64,000 nucleotides of DNA, taken from assembly GCA_965203725.1 (NCBI GenBank), contig CBDBDH010000001.1, forward strand, positions 620,001 to 684,000, read 5' to 3'. The notes beneath the pieces were generated by a model. It saw only the letters and a list, made by a program, of their open reading frames with translations. It was not told the DNA's origin and made no database searches. This DNA is from WTFY01 sp965203725. GTDB taxonomy: Bacteria > Pseudomonadota > Gammaproteobacteria > UBA4575. Shown piece by piece: positions 27,105 to 34,788 of the stretch. Numbering within the stretch: position 1 is the first letter of the stretch; each line of letters starts with the position of its first letter. Position numbers and translations under genes: made by a program.

Positions 27105-27461
27105 TTATGGTACGTCAAGATATCCCTTGCAATGCTTTGTAACATGGCCTGCCATTTCTGAAAGTTGTTCAAGCATTTCACTAAGGGTTAGCCCCTTTGC
27201 TGGCTGCCATGTATACATCCTGCCTGCTGCTACTGTAAGCATTTCAGAAGCTGCCAAGCAATAACCTCTTATCGAAAAATTTACCGCTGCTGCAATTTTT
27301 GCATGGCTCCCAACAGTGCGTCCGGCTCTTGCTTTTCCTGTTTCACCTATAGTTCTAAAATAATCATTCATCCATGCTTCATCCGGGTTAGGCGGGTTTT
27401 CATTGGCATGACTGGATACGGCCAAGGCAAGCAATACAATTCCTAGTGTCCTGATAGTCAC
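27105..27461 (-). CDS. Secreted small hypothetical protein
   Basis: 118 residues. The signal peptide MTIRTLGIVLLALAVSSHA is followed by a mature helical domain with two Cys (GYCLAASEM and KHCKGYL) that may form a disulfide. No family is recognised. It is one of several short exported proteins in 26.7-28.4 kb. Confidence 0.6.
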   Translation of the reverse strand: MTIRTLGIVLLALAVSSHANENPPNPDEAWMNDYFRTIGETGKARAGRTVGSHAKIAAAVNFSIRGYCLAASEMLTVAAGRMYTWQPAKGLTLSEMLEQLSEMAGHVTKHCKGYLDVP

Positions 27462-27564
27462 AATTCCTCCCCTTTTAATGTTTATGTGTCTAACTAGGGT
27501 AACACTACAAAGGAGGCAATAAAGAGCTTGCTATAACCGAGCTTCACACAATGGAGAATGACAA

Positions 27565-27903
27565 ATGAACCGAATTACAAAGAGCATTGCAGCAGCAGTA
27601 TTTTTTGCATGTATCACACATACCCCGGCAAACACTCCAAAAATGAGTTTCGAAAAGGCAACAGAATTAGCCATAAATGATCCCGTATTTCTCGAACAAT
27701 ATTTGATGATTGGCAAGAGCCCGTGCGATGTTGATTTGCTTTTTGTTCTACTCAAAAAAGACTGGTATATCATTTGCCAAGGCTGCAGGGATTTTGAGCA
27801 TATGGCAAAAGATTACTTGCCGCCTGAATTGATGCAGAAACTAAAATCCCCTGGACCTTGGTTATTCCAGGATTTGACTTATCAAGCGGGTATTTGTCCG
27901 TGA
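27565..27903 (+). CDS. Secreted small hypothetical protein
   Basis: 112 residues. The signal peptide is MNRITKSIAAAVFFACITHT. The mature part has four Cys (SPCDVD, IICQGC, GICP) and is expected in the periplasm. A GGAG-like site (GGAGAATG) lies before the ATG. The next gene follows after 31 bp and is co-directional, which suggests a small operon of exported proteins. Function unknown. Confidence 0.65.
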   Translation: MNRITKSIAAAVFFACITHTPANTPKMSFEKATELAINDPVFLEQYLMIGKSPCDVDLLFVLLKKDWYIICQGCRDFEHMAKDYLPPELMQKLKSPGPWLFQDLTYQAGICP

Positions 27904-27934
27904 TTCTTCCAGTTATGAAAATGGAGACTAGCAA

Positions 27935-28336
27935 ATGAAAATCGCAATTCCTGGAATTGTCCTGCTACTGAGTGTGGGTACAGTTCAAGCGCATGGCATC
28001 GAAGTTGAACACGTAGAGCTTCTAACGAATAAGACGCTAGAACTCCATAACAGTCAGCACAAGCAAATACAAGAACTTAATGACGCTGTGAATGTATCTA
28101 TGGATGTGATTAACAAAGCAATGGTTAACCTACACAACATGCAAGCTGTACTTATCTTAGAAACTCAACTTTCACATTTTCGCAAACATGAAAAGGGGCT
28201 ATGCCTAACTAATGACGAGTTTAATGAGATAATGATAGATATGGAAAACGTGCAATCTAAATCAGGAGTAGATGAAAACAAGATTGATGCCTTGCAAAAG
28301 GTATATAAAATGCTAACTAATATCTGTACAGAATGA
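27935..28336 (+). CDS. Secreted helical protein
   Basis: 133 residues with a signal peptide (MKIAIPGIVLLLSVGTVQAHG). The mature part is almost wholly helical, with a coiled-coil-like stretch (ELHNSQHKQIQELNDAVN) and a Cys pair (LCLTND, NICTE). A GGAG site precedes the ATG. Its stop overlaps the ATG of the following lipopeptide gene (ATGA), so the two are translationally coupled. Possible roles include periplasmic inhibitor or lysis accessory, but nothing decides this. Confidence 0.65.
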   Translation: MKIAIPGIVLLLSVGTVQAHGIEVEHVELLTNKTLELHNSQHKQIQELNDAVNVSMDVINKAMVNLHNMQAVLILETQLSHFRKHEKGLCLTNDEFNEIMIDMENVQSKSGVDENKIDALQKVYKMLTNICTE

Positions 28337-28440
28337 CCAAACAAATCACATTCCTGCTAATGGCAAGCCTGTCTGTTTGCAGCTGCACCAAGAACCAGGA
28401 TTTGCTAAAACAGATCACTACGAATCAAGATGCGTGGTGA
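28333..28440 (+). CDS. Small lipopeptide, possible lysis or entericidin-like protein
   Basis: 35 residues (MTKQITFLLMASLSVCSC...). A hydrophobic leader ends in Cys within a lipobox-like context (SVCSC), leaving a mature peptide of about 18 residues rich in Lys and Gln. Size and layout recall phage Rz1-type or entericidin lipopeptides. The start overlaps the upstream stop as ATGA, as in coupled lysis genes. It could also be the surviving 5' end of a larger lipoprotein. Confidence 0.5.
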   Translation: MTKQITFLLMASLSVCSCTKNQDLLKQITTNQDAW

Positions 28441-28491
28441 AACAATCGGGAATTTCTCTACATCTAAGCAATCCATCCTGCTATAACGGAC

Positions 28492-28683
28492 CTAGTTCTC
28501 CTGTCGGCCGCAATACTCCACTGCCAACCTTCGCAGTTTGCCGCCCGTCGCGATTAGTATGTCATCATAGGTCCAGTAGGGATTGACGCCGTTTCCCTTC
28601 ACTAGTGGCTGCATGATGATCAGGTCGGTATCCTCGAATCTCACCCCACCATGCCAACAGCACTTGAGGATTGTGGCTTGCAT
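28492..28683 (-). CDS. Small hypothetical protein downstream of the ArdC-like gene
   Basis: 63 residues (MQATILKCCWHGGVRFEDTD...). It overlaps the 3' end of the ArdC-like frame by 43 bases and reads in the same direction. The composition, with YWTYDDILIATGGKL, looks like protein, but I know no family and the ribosome site is weak. Confidence 0.4.
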   Translation of the reverse strand: MQATILKCCWHGGVRFEDTDLIIMQPLVKGNGVNPYWTYDDILIATGGKLRRLAVEYCGRQEN

Positions 28684-29758
28684 CGATCCAGTTTCTTTTT
28701 CGCTATACGCTCAATGCGACTTGCGACCTTCGCAACCGTGTCGAGTGAGACGTTGGCCGGTAAATGACCGTTGGGCAGGTACCTGGATATATAGCCTGCG
28801 CTGCCCCCCTGAAGTCCGAAACGGGTCGTTACGACATAGGCGACTGCTTCCGCTTCAATCTCTTTTGTACTTGTGTCCAAGTAAGCACGGCTTGGCCACC
28901 ATTGATCCTGATCGCAGCCCAGATGACCCAAAAAGATGTGAGCGAGCTCATGACACAACACACCGAAACGGCTTGGTGGATCCAGACCCTCATGAATCAC
29001 AATATGCATCTTCCCGTCAGTCAGACGGTCATCGAACGTCGCAAATCCGCCATGGGTCGGTGAAAGTTCCTTGAAATCAACCCGAACGCTGTCATGGCGG
29101 GCAGCATTGTTTACCATCCTCTTAAGCCATTTAGGGTTCCAATCCCCCTCAAAGTGTGCAAATCTTTTCAGCTCTTTGGGTAAGGTGTCGCCCTCAGTCT
29201 GATCCAGGTCATACACCAGAATGACCGGATGCATCGGGGCCAGAATGACCATAGGTCGGGTATCTTCCTTGAGCGTGTACCCGAACCGGGCATACCAGGT
29301 CTTTTGAGTAGCAAAGAAACTGCAACTTGGGTTCTGGATTTTCACCAGCATGTTGTTGAAAGGGGAATACTGGCGAAAGCGGGCCATGAAGCTGACCATC
29401 TCCTGAAACTTCTCTGTAGACCGATACACCCCACTGGCTCGCAGCAATGCATCAATGCTCGACTCGACTTCCAGACGCGGGGGTGCTTCATGCTGGAGTG
29501 CAAAATACAGATCATCGGAACTGAGCAGCGATGTATGTATGATCGATGGTGGAGTCTCAGGGTCTTATCCCCTTCCAGCCTGTCCAGAACATCCTTAATA
29601 ACCCAGCGTGACTTGAGCCCAACTTTCTGTTCTACCTGTTCAAGCAGTTCCCAAGGGGCAGGTTGTGCAGGCTGGTCTATCAACTCCAGTACCGCCTCTC
29701 TCACACGCTGGTTAAGCGGCTCCAACAGGCAGGCAGACAGGTCGATCTGTTCAGTCAT
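28641..29758 (-). pseudogene. ArdC-like antirestriction/metallopeptidase gene, frameshifted
   Basis: The C-terminal part (from about 29560 down to 28641) has the ArdC N-domain pattern (YSPFNNMLVKIQNPSC, then KTWYARFGYTLKED) and an ImmA/IrrE-like zinc peptidase site, LCHELAHIFLGHLG. The N-terminal part (starting MTEQIDLSACLLEPL, ATG 29758) lies in another frame. The frames switch near 29560-29570. The two halves join naturally if one base is gained or two are lost there, so this is a disrupted gene or an assembly error. ArdC-type proteins protect incoming mobile DNA from restriction. Confidence 0.7.
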
Positions 29759-29861
29759 GAACTCATAGTCAAGTTGGAGGTATCCTTATCTCTCGTGTGC
29801 ATAGCACTCTCAACTCATGATGATTTGAATTTCTCAACGGATCGCTTGGAATCCTTGCGTT

Positions 29862-30053
29862 TTACTCGTCATGGGGCTTTGACGACCGTGCCCCGGTGCC
29901 TGGCTTGTCCAAGTTGCGCCAAGACCAGATACCCCACGCGACAAAGGGAAATGCCCACCCCCAGCCGCCGGTCACCGAAGCCAGCCACATTGTGAAAAAG
30001 AGAAACATCACGATGCCCGCAATAATGAATATGGTCTGAAAGAATTCCTGCAT
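29862..30053 (-). CDS. Small inner-membrane protein
   Basis: 63 residues from the ATG at 30053 (MQEFFQTIFIIAG), with GGGAGA 6-7 bases before. There are two hydrophobic segments (FIIAGIVMFLFFTMWLASV and GWAFPFVAWGIWSW) and a charged tail. Size and shape fit a holin-like or accessory membrane peptide of a mobile element. No family assignment. Confidence 0.5.
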   Translation of the reverse strand: MQEFFQTIFIIAGIVMFLFFTMWLASVTGGWGWAFPFVAWGIWSWRNLDKPGTGARSSKPHDE

Positions 30054-30195
30054 CCATATCTCCCTAGATTTTTGTTTGTAGGGGCACACATTCAATACAG
30101 TAGCCGGACCCAAGACTCCTGGAAGCTTGTCAAGGTCCGTTTTGCAATAGCAACACCCCTAGGGTAATACTTTCAAACCTTACACTTCTCGGTCT

Positions 30196-30573
30196 TTACC
30201 CCGGTGCGAGCGCCGACCAGAGATCCTGAATCAGGTTTTCCGGTGTCATCGTCTCGTTCATCGCGTGTGACGGCATCACGCTCTGGTCCTCTGCCCACAG
30301 GAGGTTGTACAGTACCAGCACGTACTTCTCCAGACTTAGGGCTTCCAGCAGAAGACTCTCCGCGTTTTCCAGGGCGCTGTCCTAGCCTTCTGGATCCCGG
30401 TAGTTTGGTAGTTCCTGTTGCAGGTACGCCAGCGTCGACAGTGGTGTCTCCTCCGGGACCAGGGGCCGGAACTGTTTCTCGATCGCCATCTCCTTCCACG
30501 GATCCGCCTTTATCAGCTTCAGTTCCTTCTGCGGCAAGTGTGCCAGTTCGTCCAGGTAAAATCGTTCGCTCAT
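30196..30573 (-). pseudogene. Third paralogue of the tandem unknown family, with an in-frame TAG
   Basis: From ATG 30573 the frame runs 63 codons, hits TAG at 30382-30384, and then continues in the same frame for 61 more codons to TAA at 30196. The second part (DSALENAESLLLEALSLEKY...) aligns with the C-terminal halves of the intact paralogues at 30833 and 31491. The break is thus a single nonsense codon in an otherwise open gene. It is either a fresh pseudogene or suppressible. An AAAGGAG site precedes the ATG. Confidence 0.75.
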
Positions 30574-30575
30574 CT

Positions 30576-30803
30576 CTAACTCCTTTCAGTGCCCGCAGCA
30601 GATCCGGTATAGGGAGTGACCTCGAGTTGCGCATCGGACAGTGCGCCACTGGTAATGACTTCCTCAGGCAGGTTCGGCACGTAATCGATATCGGGCGGAT
30701 CCACTGACGCCATGGCGATGAATTCAACAAGGTCTACCGGGTGCGGCTTGGCGCCCTTGACGCTGATCTTGGGGTGGTATTTCGAGAACGCGGTACCTTC
30801 CAC
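30576..30803 (-). pseudogene. Strawberry-notch helicase N-terminal fragment (copy B2)
   Basis: 75 codons. The stretch PHPVDLVEFIAMASVDPPD, followed by LPEEVITSGALSDAQLE, matches the conserved region just before the helicase motor of strawberry-notch (SBNO-type) proteins, where the next residues would be the Walker A region. Here the frame stops soon after, so no ATPase is made. It ends two bases before the next paralogue's ATG, and its tail supplies that gene's ribosome site. Bacterial SBNO helicases occur on plasmids and phages. Confidence 0.65.
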
Positions 30804-30832
30804 TTCCTAGACGCCCTTGCGTTTTTTCGTCT

Positions 30833-31231
30833 TCAGTTGAAATGGGCTAACAGTTCCGCTATCAGTTGGTCCGGTGTCCTTAACGTCTCGTTCATTGCGA
30901 CCGACGGCATCGTCTCCTCTGGGCCGCTCCACAGGATGTTGATCAGGGCTAGGAGATACCTCTCCAGACTGAGGGCTTCCATCAGGGCTTCTTCCGCCCG
31001 ACTCATGGGTCCCATCATCTCGTTTGCTATCAGTCCCGGGCTGTCCAGCACCCATTTGTGTCCCTCCTCCTGGAGATACACCAGTGTCGCCGGGCCGTCC
31101 CACGGCGTCTCCTCCGGGACCAGGGGCCGGAACTGTTTCTCGATCGCCATCTCCTTCCAAGGGTCCGCCTTTATCAGCTTCAGCTCCTTCGGGGGCAGGT
31201 GTTCCGGTATCTCTAGGTAGTATTCGCCCAT
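30833..31231 (-). CDS. Tandem unknown family, paralogue A2
   Basis: 132 residues (MGEYYLEIPEHLPPKELKL...). The middle (residues 14-42, ADPWKEMAIEKQFRPLVPEE) is almost identical in all three paralogues, while both ends diverge. The C-terminal half is helical with a hydrophobic core (LSLERYLLALINILWSG). A TGGAGG site overlaps the preceding fragment. No function is known; mobile-element neighbours suggest a phage or plasmid accessory protein. Confidence 0.65.
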   Translation of the reverse strand: MGEYYLEIPEHLPPKELKLIKADPWKEMAIEKQFRPLVPEETPWDGPATLVYLQEEGHKWVLDSPGLIANEMMGPMSRAEEALMEALSLERYLLALINILWSGPEETMPSVAMNETLRTPDQLIAELLAHFN

Positions 31232-31464
31232 TTCGTGTACCCTCCAGTGCCCGCAGCAGGTCCGGCGCAGGTAATAGCCTCAAGCTTCGCATCGGACAGA
31301 GCACCGCTGGTGATTACCTCCCTTGGACAGGTTCGGCGCATAATCGGTGTCAGGCGGTTGTACCGAGGCCATGGCTGTGGATTCGACCAAGTTGGCGGGG
31401 GGTGCCTTTGACCTTGATCGAGGAGCCGGTATTTTGCAAATGCCGTGCCTTCTTCCTCTTTCAC
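31213..31464 (-). pseudogene. Strawberry-notch helicase fragment (copy B1), twice frameshifted
   Basis: The start (GTG, EEEGTAFAKY) and end (EVITSGALSDAKLEAIT) are in one frame, but the middle (LVESTAMASVQPPDTDYAP) is in another. Two compensating indels therefore interrupt a copy of the same SBNO segment seen in B2. The fragment lies between paralogues A1 and A2, and its last codons overlap the start of A2. Confidence 0.65.
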
Positions 31465-31490
31465 ACCTTCAGACTTGCTTTTCTGCGTTT

Positions 31491-31856
31491 TTACCTCGGT
31501 GCGAACTGGGCGCCCAGTTCCTGTATCAGGACCCCCGGCGGGCTCAGTGTCCGGCTCATCGCGTCCGACGGCATCGTCTCCTCTGGGCCGCTCCACAGGA
31601 TGTTGATCAGGGCCAGGAGATACCTTCCCTGGTGTAGCCTTGCCAGAAGGTACTTTTCCGCGTCCGCCAGCCTTCCCTCCGGGTCTTCGTACTCCCCACT
31701 CTCCTGTTCCAGGTACGCGAGTGTCGCCGGCAACTCCCACGGCGTCTCCTCCGGGACCAGGGGCCGGAACTGTTTCTCGATCGCCATCTCCTTCCAAGGG
31801 TCCGCCTTTATCAGCTTCAACTCCTTGGGCGGCAGAACTATCTTGTCGTCGCTCAT
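31491..31856 (-). CDS. Tandem unknown family, paralogue A1
   Basis: 121 residues (MSDDKIVLPPKELKLIKADP...). It shares the near-identical core with A2 and A3 and a helical C-terminal half (RLHQGRYLLALINILWSG). It is the first gene of an A-B-A-B-A tandem arrangement reading leftwards. A short ACAGGA site precedes the ATG. Function unknown. Confidence 0.65.
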   Translation of the reverse strand: MSDDKIVLPPKELKLIKADPWKEMAIEKQFRPLVPEETPWELPATLAYLEQESGEYEDPEGRLADAEKYLLARLHQGRYLLALINILWSGPEETMPSDAMSRTLSPPGVLIQELGAQFAPR

Positions 31857-31876
31857 TTCCTGTGCCCTGAATCAAA

Positions 31877-32014
31877 TCAATCCGCAATCCGGTTATCCTG
31901 TTTGTGTCTCTTCCTGGCTCTTCTTCTCATATGGAGAGGCATCCTTCTTTCCTCGCACCCCTCCCACAGCAAATAAACCACCCGAAAACCGATGACCATC
32001 AGGATCATCCACAT
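31877..32014 (-). CDS. Possible single-pass membrane peptide
   Basis: 45 residues from ATG 32014 (MWMILMVIGFRVVYLLWEG...), one hydrophobic helix and a very basic tail (MRRRARKRHKQ). AAGGAAG lies about 12 bases upstream. It could be a holin- or spanin-type peptide of the mobile remnant. Weakly supported. Confidence 0.35.
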   Translation of the reverse strand: MWMILMVIGFRVVYLLWEGCEERRMPLHMRRRARKRHKQDNRIAD

Positions 32015-32111
32015 CAAAATATCGAAGACTTCCTTCCATTCTCTTGTGAGTGTGTTACGAAGCTCCCCGTGGCATACGTGAGACGTAATCCACCGTGACG
32101 CTCATGGGCGG

Positions 32112-32408
32112 TTACGGAATCCCCAAAAAGCAGGTTCGTTGTGCGGCCGGGCTTCCCTGGATCATGTTGCAGGCATTGATCGCACGCTGGCGGTGGGCCT
32201 GGCTGGCCGAGGTCGCCTGGCGGGCATTCCTGCGCTCCTGGCGCTCAATGCGGTCCATCGATCGCTGCAGGGCACCGCTGGAATAGCTGCTGGCGTAGGG
32301 AGCGCCGCCCCGGTACGACTGGTACGGGCCTTCGTCCGCCCATGCCAGGTGAATAAATGCCATCAGGATGGAGGCGATCAGCACTGAAAGATATCTACGC
32401 TCGTACAC
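32112..32408 (-). CDS. Small secreted protein, Arg/Gln-rich
   Basis: 98 residues. The signal peptide (YLSVLIASILMAFIHLAWA) is followed by a Tyr/Ser-rich segment and a basic helix (MDRIERQERRNARQ), ending with a Cys pair (NACNMIQG and RTCFLG). It overlaps the end of the S74 gene by 14 bases on the same strand, so the two are coupled. No family is recognised. Confidence 0.55.
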   Translation of the reverse strand: MYERRYLSVLIASILMAFIHLAWADEGPYQSYRGGAPYASSYSSGALQRSMDRIERQERRNARQATSASQAHRQRAINACNMIQGSPAAQRTCFLGIP

Positions 32409-32763
32409 GGTTTGTCTCCTTCCGCTTTCTGCGGTGTCCTATTTTTGAATAATCCACGACCTTGATACCGCTGGGCAGGACCTTCACGGCATCAGGCTTC
32501 ACTTTCTCGACATCCTGGGCCATCACGCCCATTTCGGTGGTCGGGTGTCCCTTGAACTTGTAGGTATACACGGCCAGGCCGTCCCGGGTCTCCCCCACCT
32601 TCTTGATGTCTTTCTTCACGCGCCGGTCACTCATGGCATAGGCCATGTAGCCAGCGACGCCCAACCCGCCCAGGTTCAGGAGGTTGTTGAAGCTGCTCTG
32701 CTTGGCGTTGGAACGGGCCTGTGCGACCCCGACCTCTCCGGCCCCAAGGGCGCTCGCCCCCAC
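32395..32763 (-). CDS. Peptidase S74 intramolecular chaperone domain, tail-fibre remnant
   Basis: 122 residues from a GTG. The S74 signature is clear: SDRRVKKDIKKVGET with the catalytic Ser and Lys, then YTYKFKG, MGVMAQDVEKVKPDAV and a closing VDYSKI. These domains trimerise phage tail spikes and then cut themselves off. Here only a short Gly/Ala-rich segment precedes the domain. A better start, ATG 32803 after the conserved leader, is out of frame with it, so the gene is probably a truncated, frameshifted remnant. Confidence 0.75.
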   Translation of the reverse strand: MGASALGAGEVGVAQARSNAKQSSFNNLLNLGGLGVAGYMAYAMSDRRVKKDIKKVGETRDGLAVYTYKFKGHPTTEMGVMAQDVEKVKPDAVKVLPSGIKVVDYSKIGHRRKRKETNRVRA

Positions 32764-32803
32764 GCCGAGCTGGTGGGCACCCCGGGCCGCAAAATGATTT
32801 CAT

Positions 32804-32980
32804 ACCGGATTCCTCCAGATTGCTGCAACTTCCGGCCAAGGTAAGGTGCCGGGCCATTGCAAACATTACTCAGTACGAGGAAGTCCCTGCCTATTCATCT
32901 TAAGTACAAGGAGCGACCCTGTACCGGTAATAAGACTGTCGTATTCAGCAGGTAACCCGACTTAGCGGGACTACTGAGAT
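32804..32980 (-). promoter_or_regulatory. Conserved leader, copy 3 (before the S74 remnant)
   Basis: Read leftwards it has the same blocks in order: AAGTCGGGTTACC, GAATACGACAGTCTT, GGGTCGCTCCTTGTAC, GATGAATAGGCAGGGAC, GTTTGCAATGGCCCGGCACC with a GGCCGG complement, then GGAGG and an ATG at 32803. Base changes relative to copies 1 and 2 are scattered, while order and spacing to the ATG are kept. Confidence 0.6.
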
Positions 32981-33086
32981 AATGTCTGCAGGTGCTAATA
33001 TAGCAAGGTGGTTATAGATTCATCAACATTATGTGGTCATCTGGCACAGGTTCCAGACGAGGTTAAATTTAGGAAATTAAGGAAAT

Positions 33087-33218
33087 GCTTATTTTGATGA
33101 GGCGATCTGGAGAAAAAATCAGGATCGGTGACGAGATCAAAGTGGAGATACTGGGGATTCAGGGCAATCACGTACGGATTGGCACTCACGCGCCCCGACA
33201 TGTGAAAGTCCATTGAGC
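33087..33218 (+). pseudogene. csrA: CsrA homologue cut short by a frameshift
   Basis: 43 codons (MLILMRRSGEKIRIGDEIKV...) cover the CsrA beta core up to VKVH, then TGA. In the next frame the sequence continues ERRYTRNP and stops, which resembles the missing helix (REEIY...). One inserted or deleted base at 33215-33217 explains this. Without the helix and its RNA-contacting Arg the protein should not bind RNA normally. No good ribosome site is seen. Confidence 0.8.
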
Positions 33219-33778
33219 GAAGGTACACCAGAAATCCATGAAGAACAATCAATGTGAGCGATAAAGAAACTACAGCTCAAGCATTGGACGTGTTTGCTCA
33301 TATCTCTTTGATTCAAAAAATTCTGCTAGCTAATTGCGAAGTTAAAACACGGGCTTGAGTGACTGACTGCCAGAAAACGAATGGGCAGAAAATTCACGTT
33401 GGCCTTGAAGATGGCAGAAGAATTAAGATCTGGCTGCCTGGACTCCGAACCCCTGTTGCAGAAAATCCGGAATTATCTCTAGTGAACTCCAGCAGGCCAA
33501 CTGCAATTCGGACATCAGTTCAGCACCTAAAGGCTCTTGGAGGGCAGTAGCTTCGGATGCACCCGCGATAGCACCCTCAGGCCTGACTTCGCTAATTGGA
33601 GATCTAATAATGAAGACTCCATTCTCTCATGGCTCCTCACACAACTTAATCGACTCTGTGTGTGATTTTTCGACACCATTCATTACCGGGTAAAAACTGG
33701 TGTCCTAGGTGGCTAGAATCTGCCCAGTCAGACAAATGTGTCGTTGCGGCCTCCGACAACAAAAAAGGAGAACTTGAA
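33219..33778. other. Intergenic stretch with a broken small frame
   Basis: A frame from GTG 33254 (SDKETTAQALDVFAHISL) meets TGA at 33356-33358 and continues in the same frame from GTG 33359 (TDCQKTNGQKIHVGLEDGRR) to 33550. Either two coupled small genes or one interrupted gene; ribosome sites are poor. The rest shows nothing recognisable. Confidence 0.35.
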
Positions 33779-34036
33779 ATGGTGGAGAACCAAGAGACCA
33801 TAACTATGAGCAAGATTTTGGCGGAGTTTCCCGACCTTGAGATAATAGAGACCTTAGACGTTCGACACTTTCGCGAGGTATCCGATAATGGAAAGACTTT
33901 TCAGTTTGTAGTAGTACATGGAAGTTGTCTGAATCCTTCTTCTTCGCCAAAGGGGTCTTTTGCTCTTGCCCTGGAGCTTCATCATCTGGTGAATTTTGCG
34001 AGGGATATTCTTCGCAATTATGAGGATTACGTATAG
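33779..34036 (+). CDS. Small hypothetical protein
   Basis: 85 residues from ATG 33779, chosen because AAAAAAGGAG lies directly upstream. The protein begins MVENQETITMSKILAEF and ends in a helix (LELHHLVNFARDILRNYE). It is acidic and soluble, with no recognised domain and no operon partner. Confidence 0.6.
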   Translation: MVENQETITMSKILAEFPDLEIIETLDVRHFREVSDNGKTFQFVVVHGSCLNPSSSPKGSFALALELHHLVNFARDILRNYEDYV

Positions 34037-34551
34037 CTTTGCTTTGACACACGACGACCTCCTGCACTAAAATTAAAAGTGCAGTGGCTGTAGTGTGTCC
34101 GAGGCTCAACTGCCACGAAAGCCTCTCCACACACCTGACCTTAACTGCATTCCCAGCCCGGCGCAACCGCCCTAGCTCCACACTCCGGATTCCCAAAAAT
34201 TTCGGAAAATTTTTTTGAAAACCCACAATCCACTTCGTGGAAACCACCGGCAAGTCCCTCACCGGCCGAAATCGTCAATATCCGGGTAAATTTCAGCTCG
34301 TAGCAGACCGAAGCTACAGACAAGTGAGGCCTTCCGATCCCCCGTACGGGTGACCAGGACAGGCTTCCCCAGCACACCCCATCCTTAACCAAGCCCAAAG
34401 GCCAGGATATTCATTTCCGAGGAAAAATTTTTTTTTGGGGTTTCGAATGTACGGGTACTACCCTGTAAGTACTATGGGGCCGCCCCCTCATCCATGGCCG
34501 GGTATACCCCCGCGCGACCGCGAACATTAGGCGTACGATCCGCCTCCCGCC

Positions 34552-34603
34552 GGCTCCAAGTCCCAGCTCCAAGTCCCGGCTCCAAGTCCCGGCTCCAACT
34601 CGC
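34552..34603. repeat. 13-bp tandem repeat
   Basis: Units at 34552-34564, 34565-34577, 34578-34590 and a diverged fourth unit to 34603, consensus GGCTCCAAGTCCC. Low-complexity frames on the minus strand across it are not genes. Confidence 0.7.
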
Positions 34604-34766
34604 ACGCCCACGCCGGCCCTGCTTGCAGGCCCTGATCGGTGGCGGCCGTGAATGGCTGTGAACGTCTGTGAATGGCCTCGGAAACCTATTTGGTTGCTCC
34701 CATATCAACCGAACAGATATTCTAACTGACTGATATTATTGGATATAGATCAATTGCGGCAACAAA

Positions 34767-34788
34767 GTTGCCCCTACAGTTGCCCCTA
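34767..34788 (-). repeat. Paired GTTGCCCC sites, left end of module
   Basis: GTTGCCCCTA occurs at 34767-34776 and 34779-34788, 12 bp apart. The right end of the module has the same pair in the opposite orientation (44071-44090), also at 12-bp spacing. Such paired short repeats resemble arm-type binding sites of tyrosine recombinases near attachment sites. Confidence 0.45.

Noticed and set aside
34411..34708. Minus-strand frames across the 13-bp repeat
   Set aside because: Low-complexity products of the tandem repeat.
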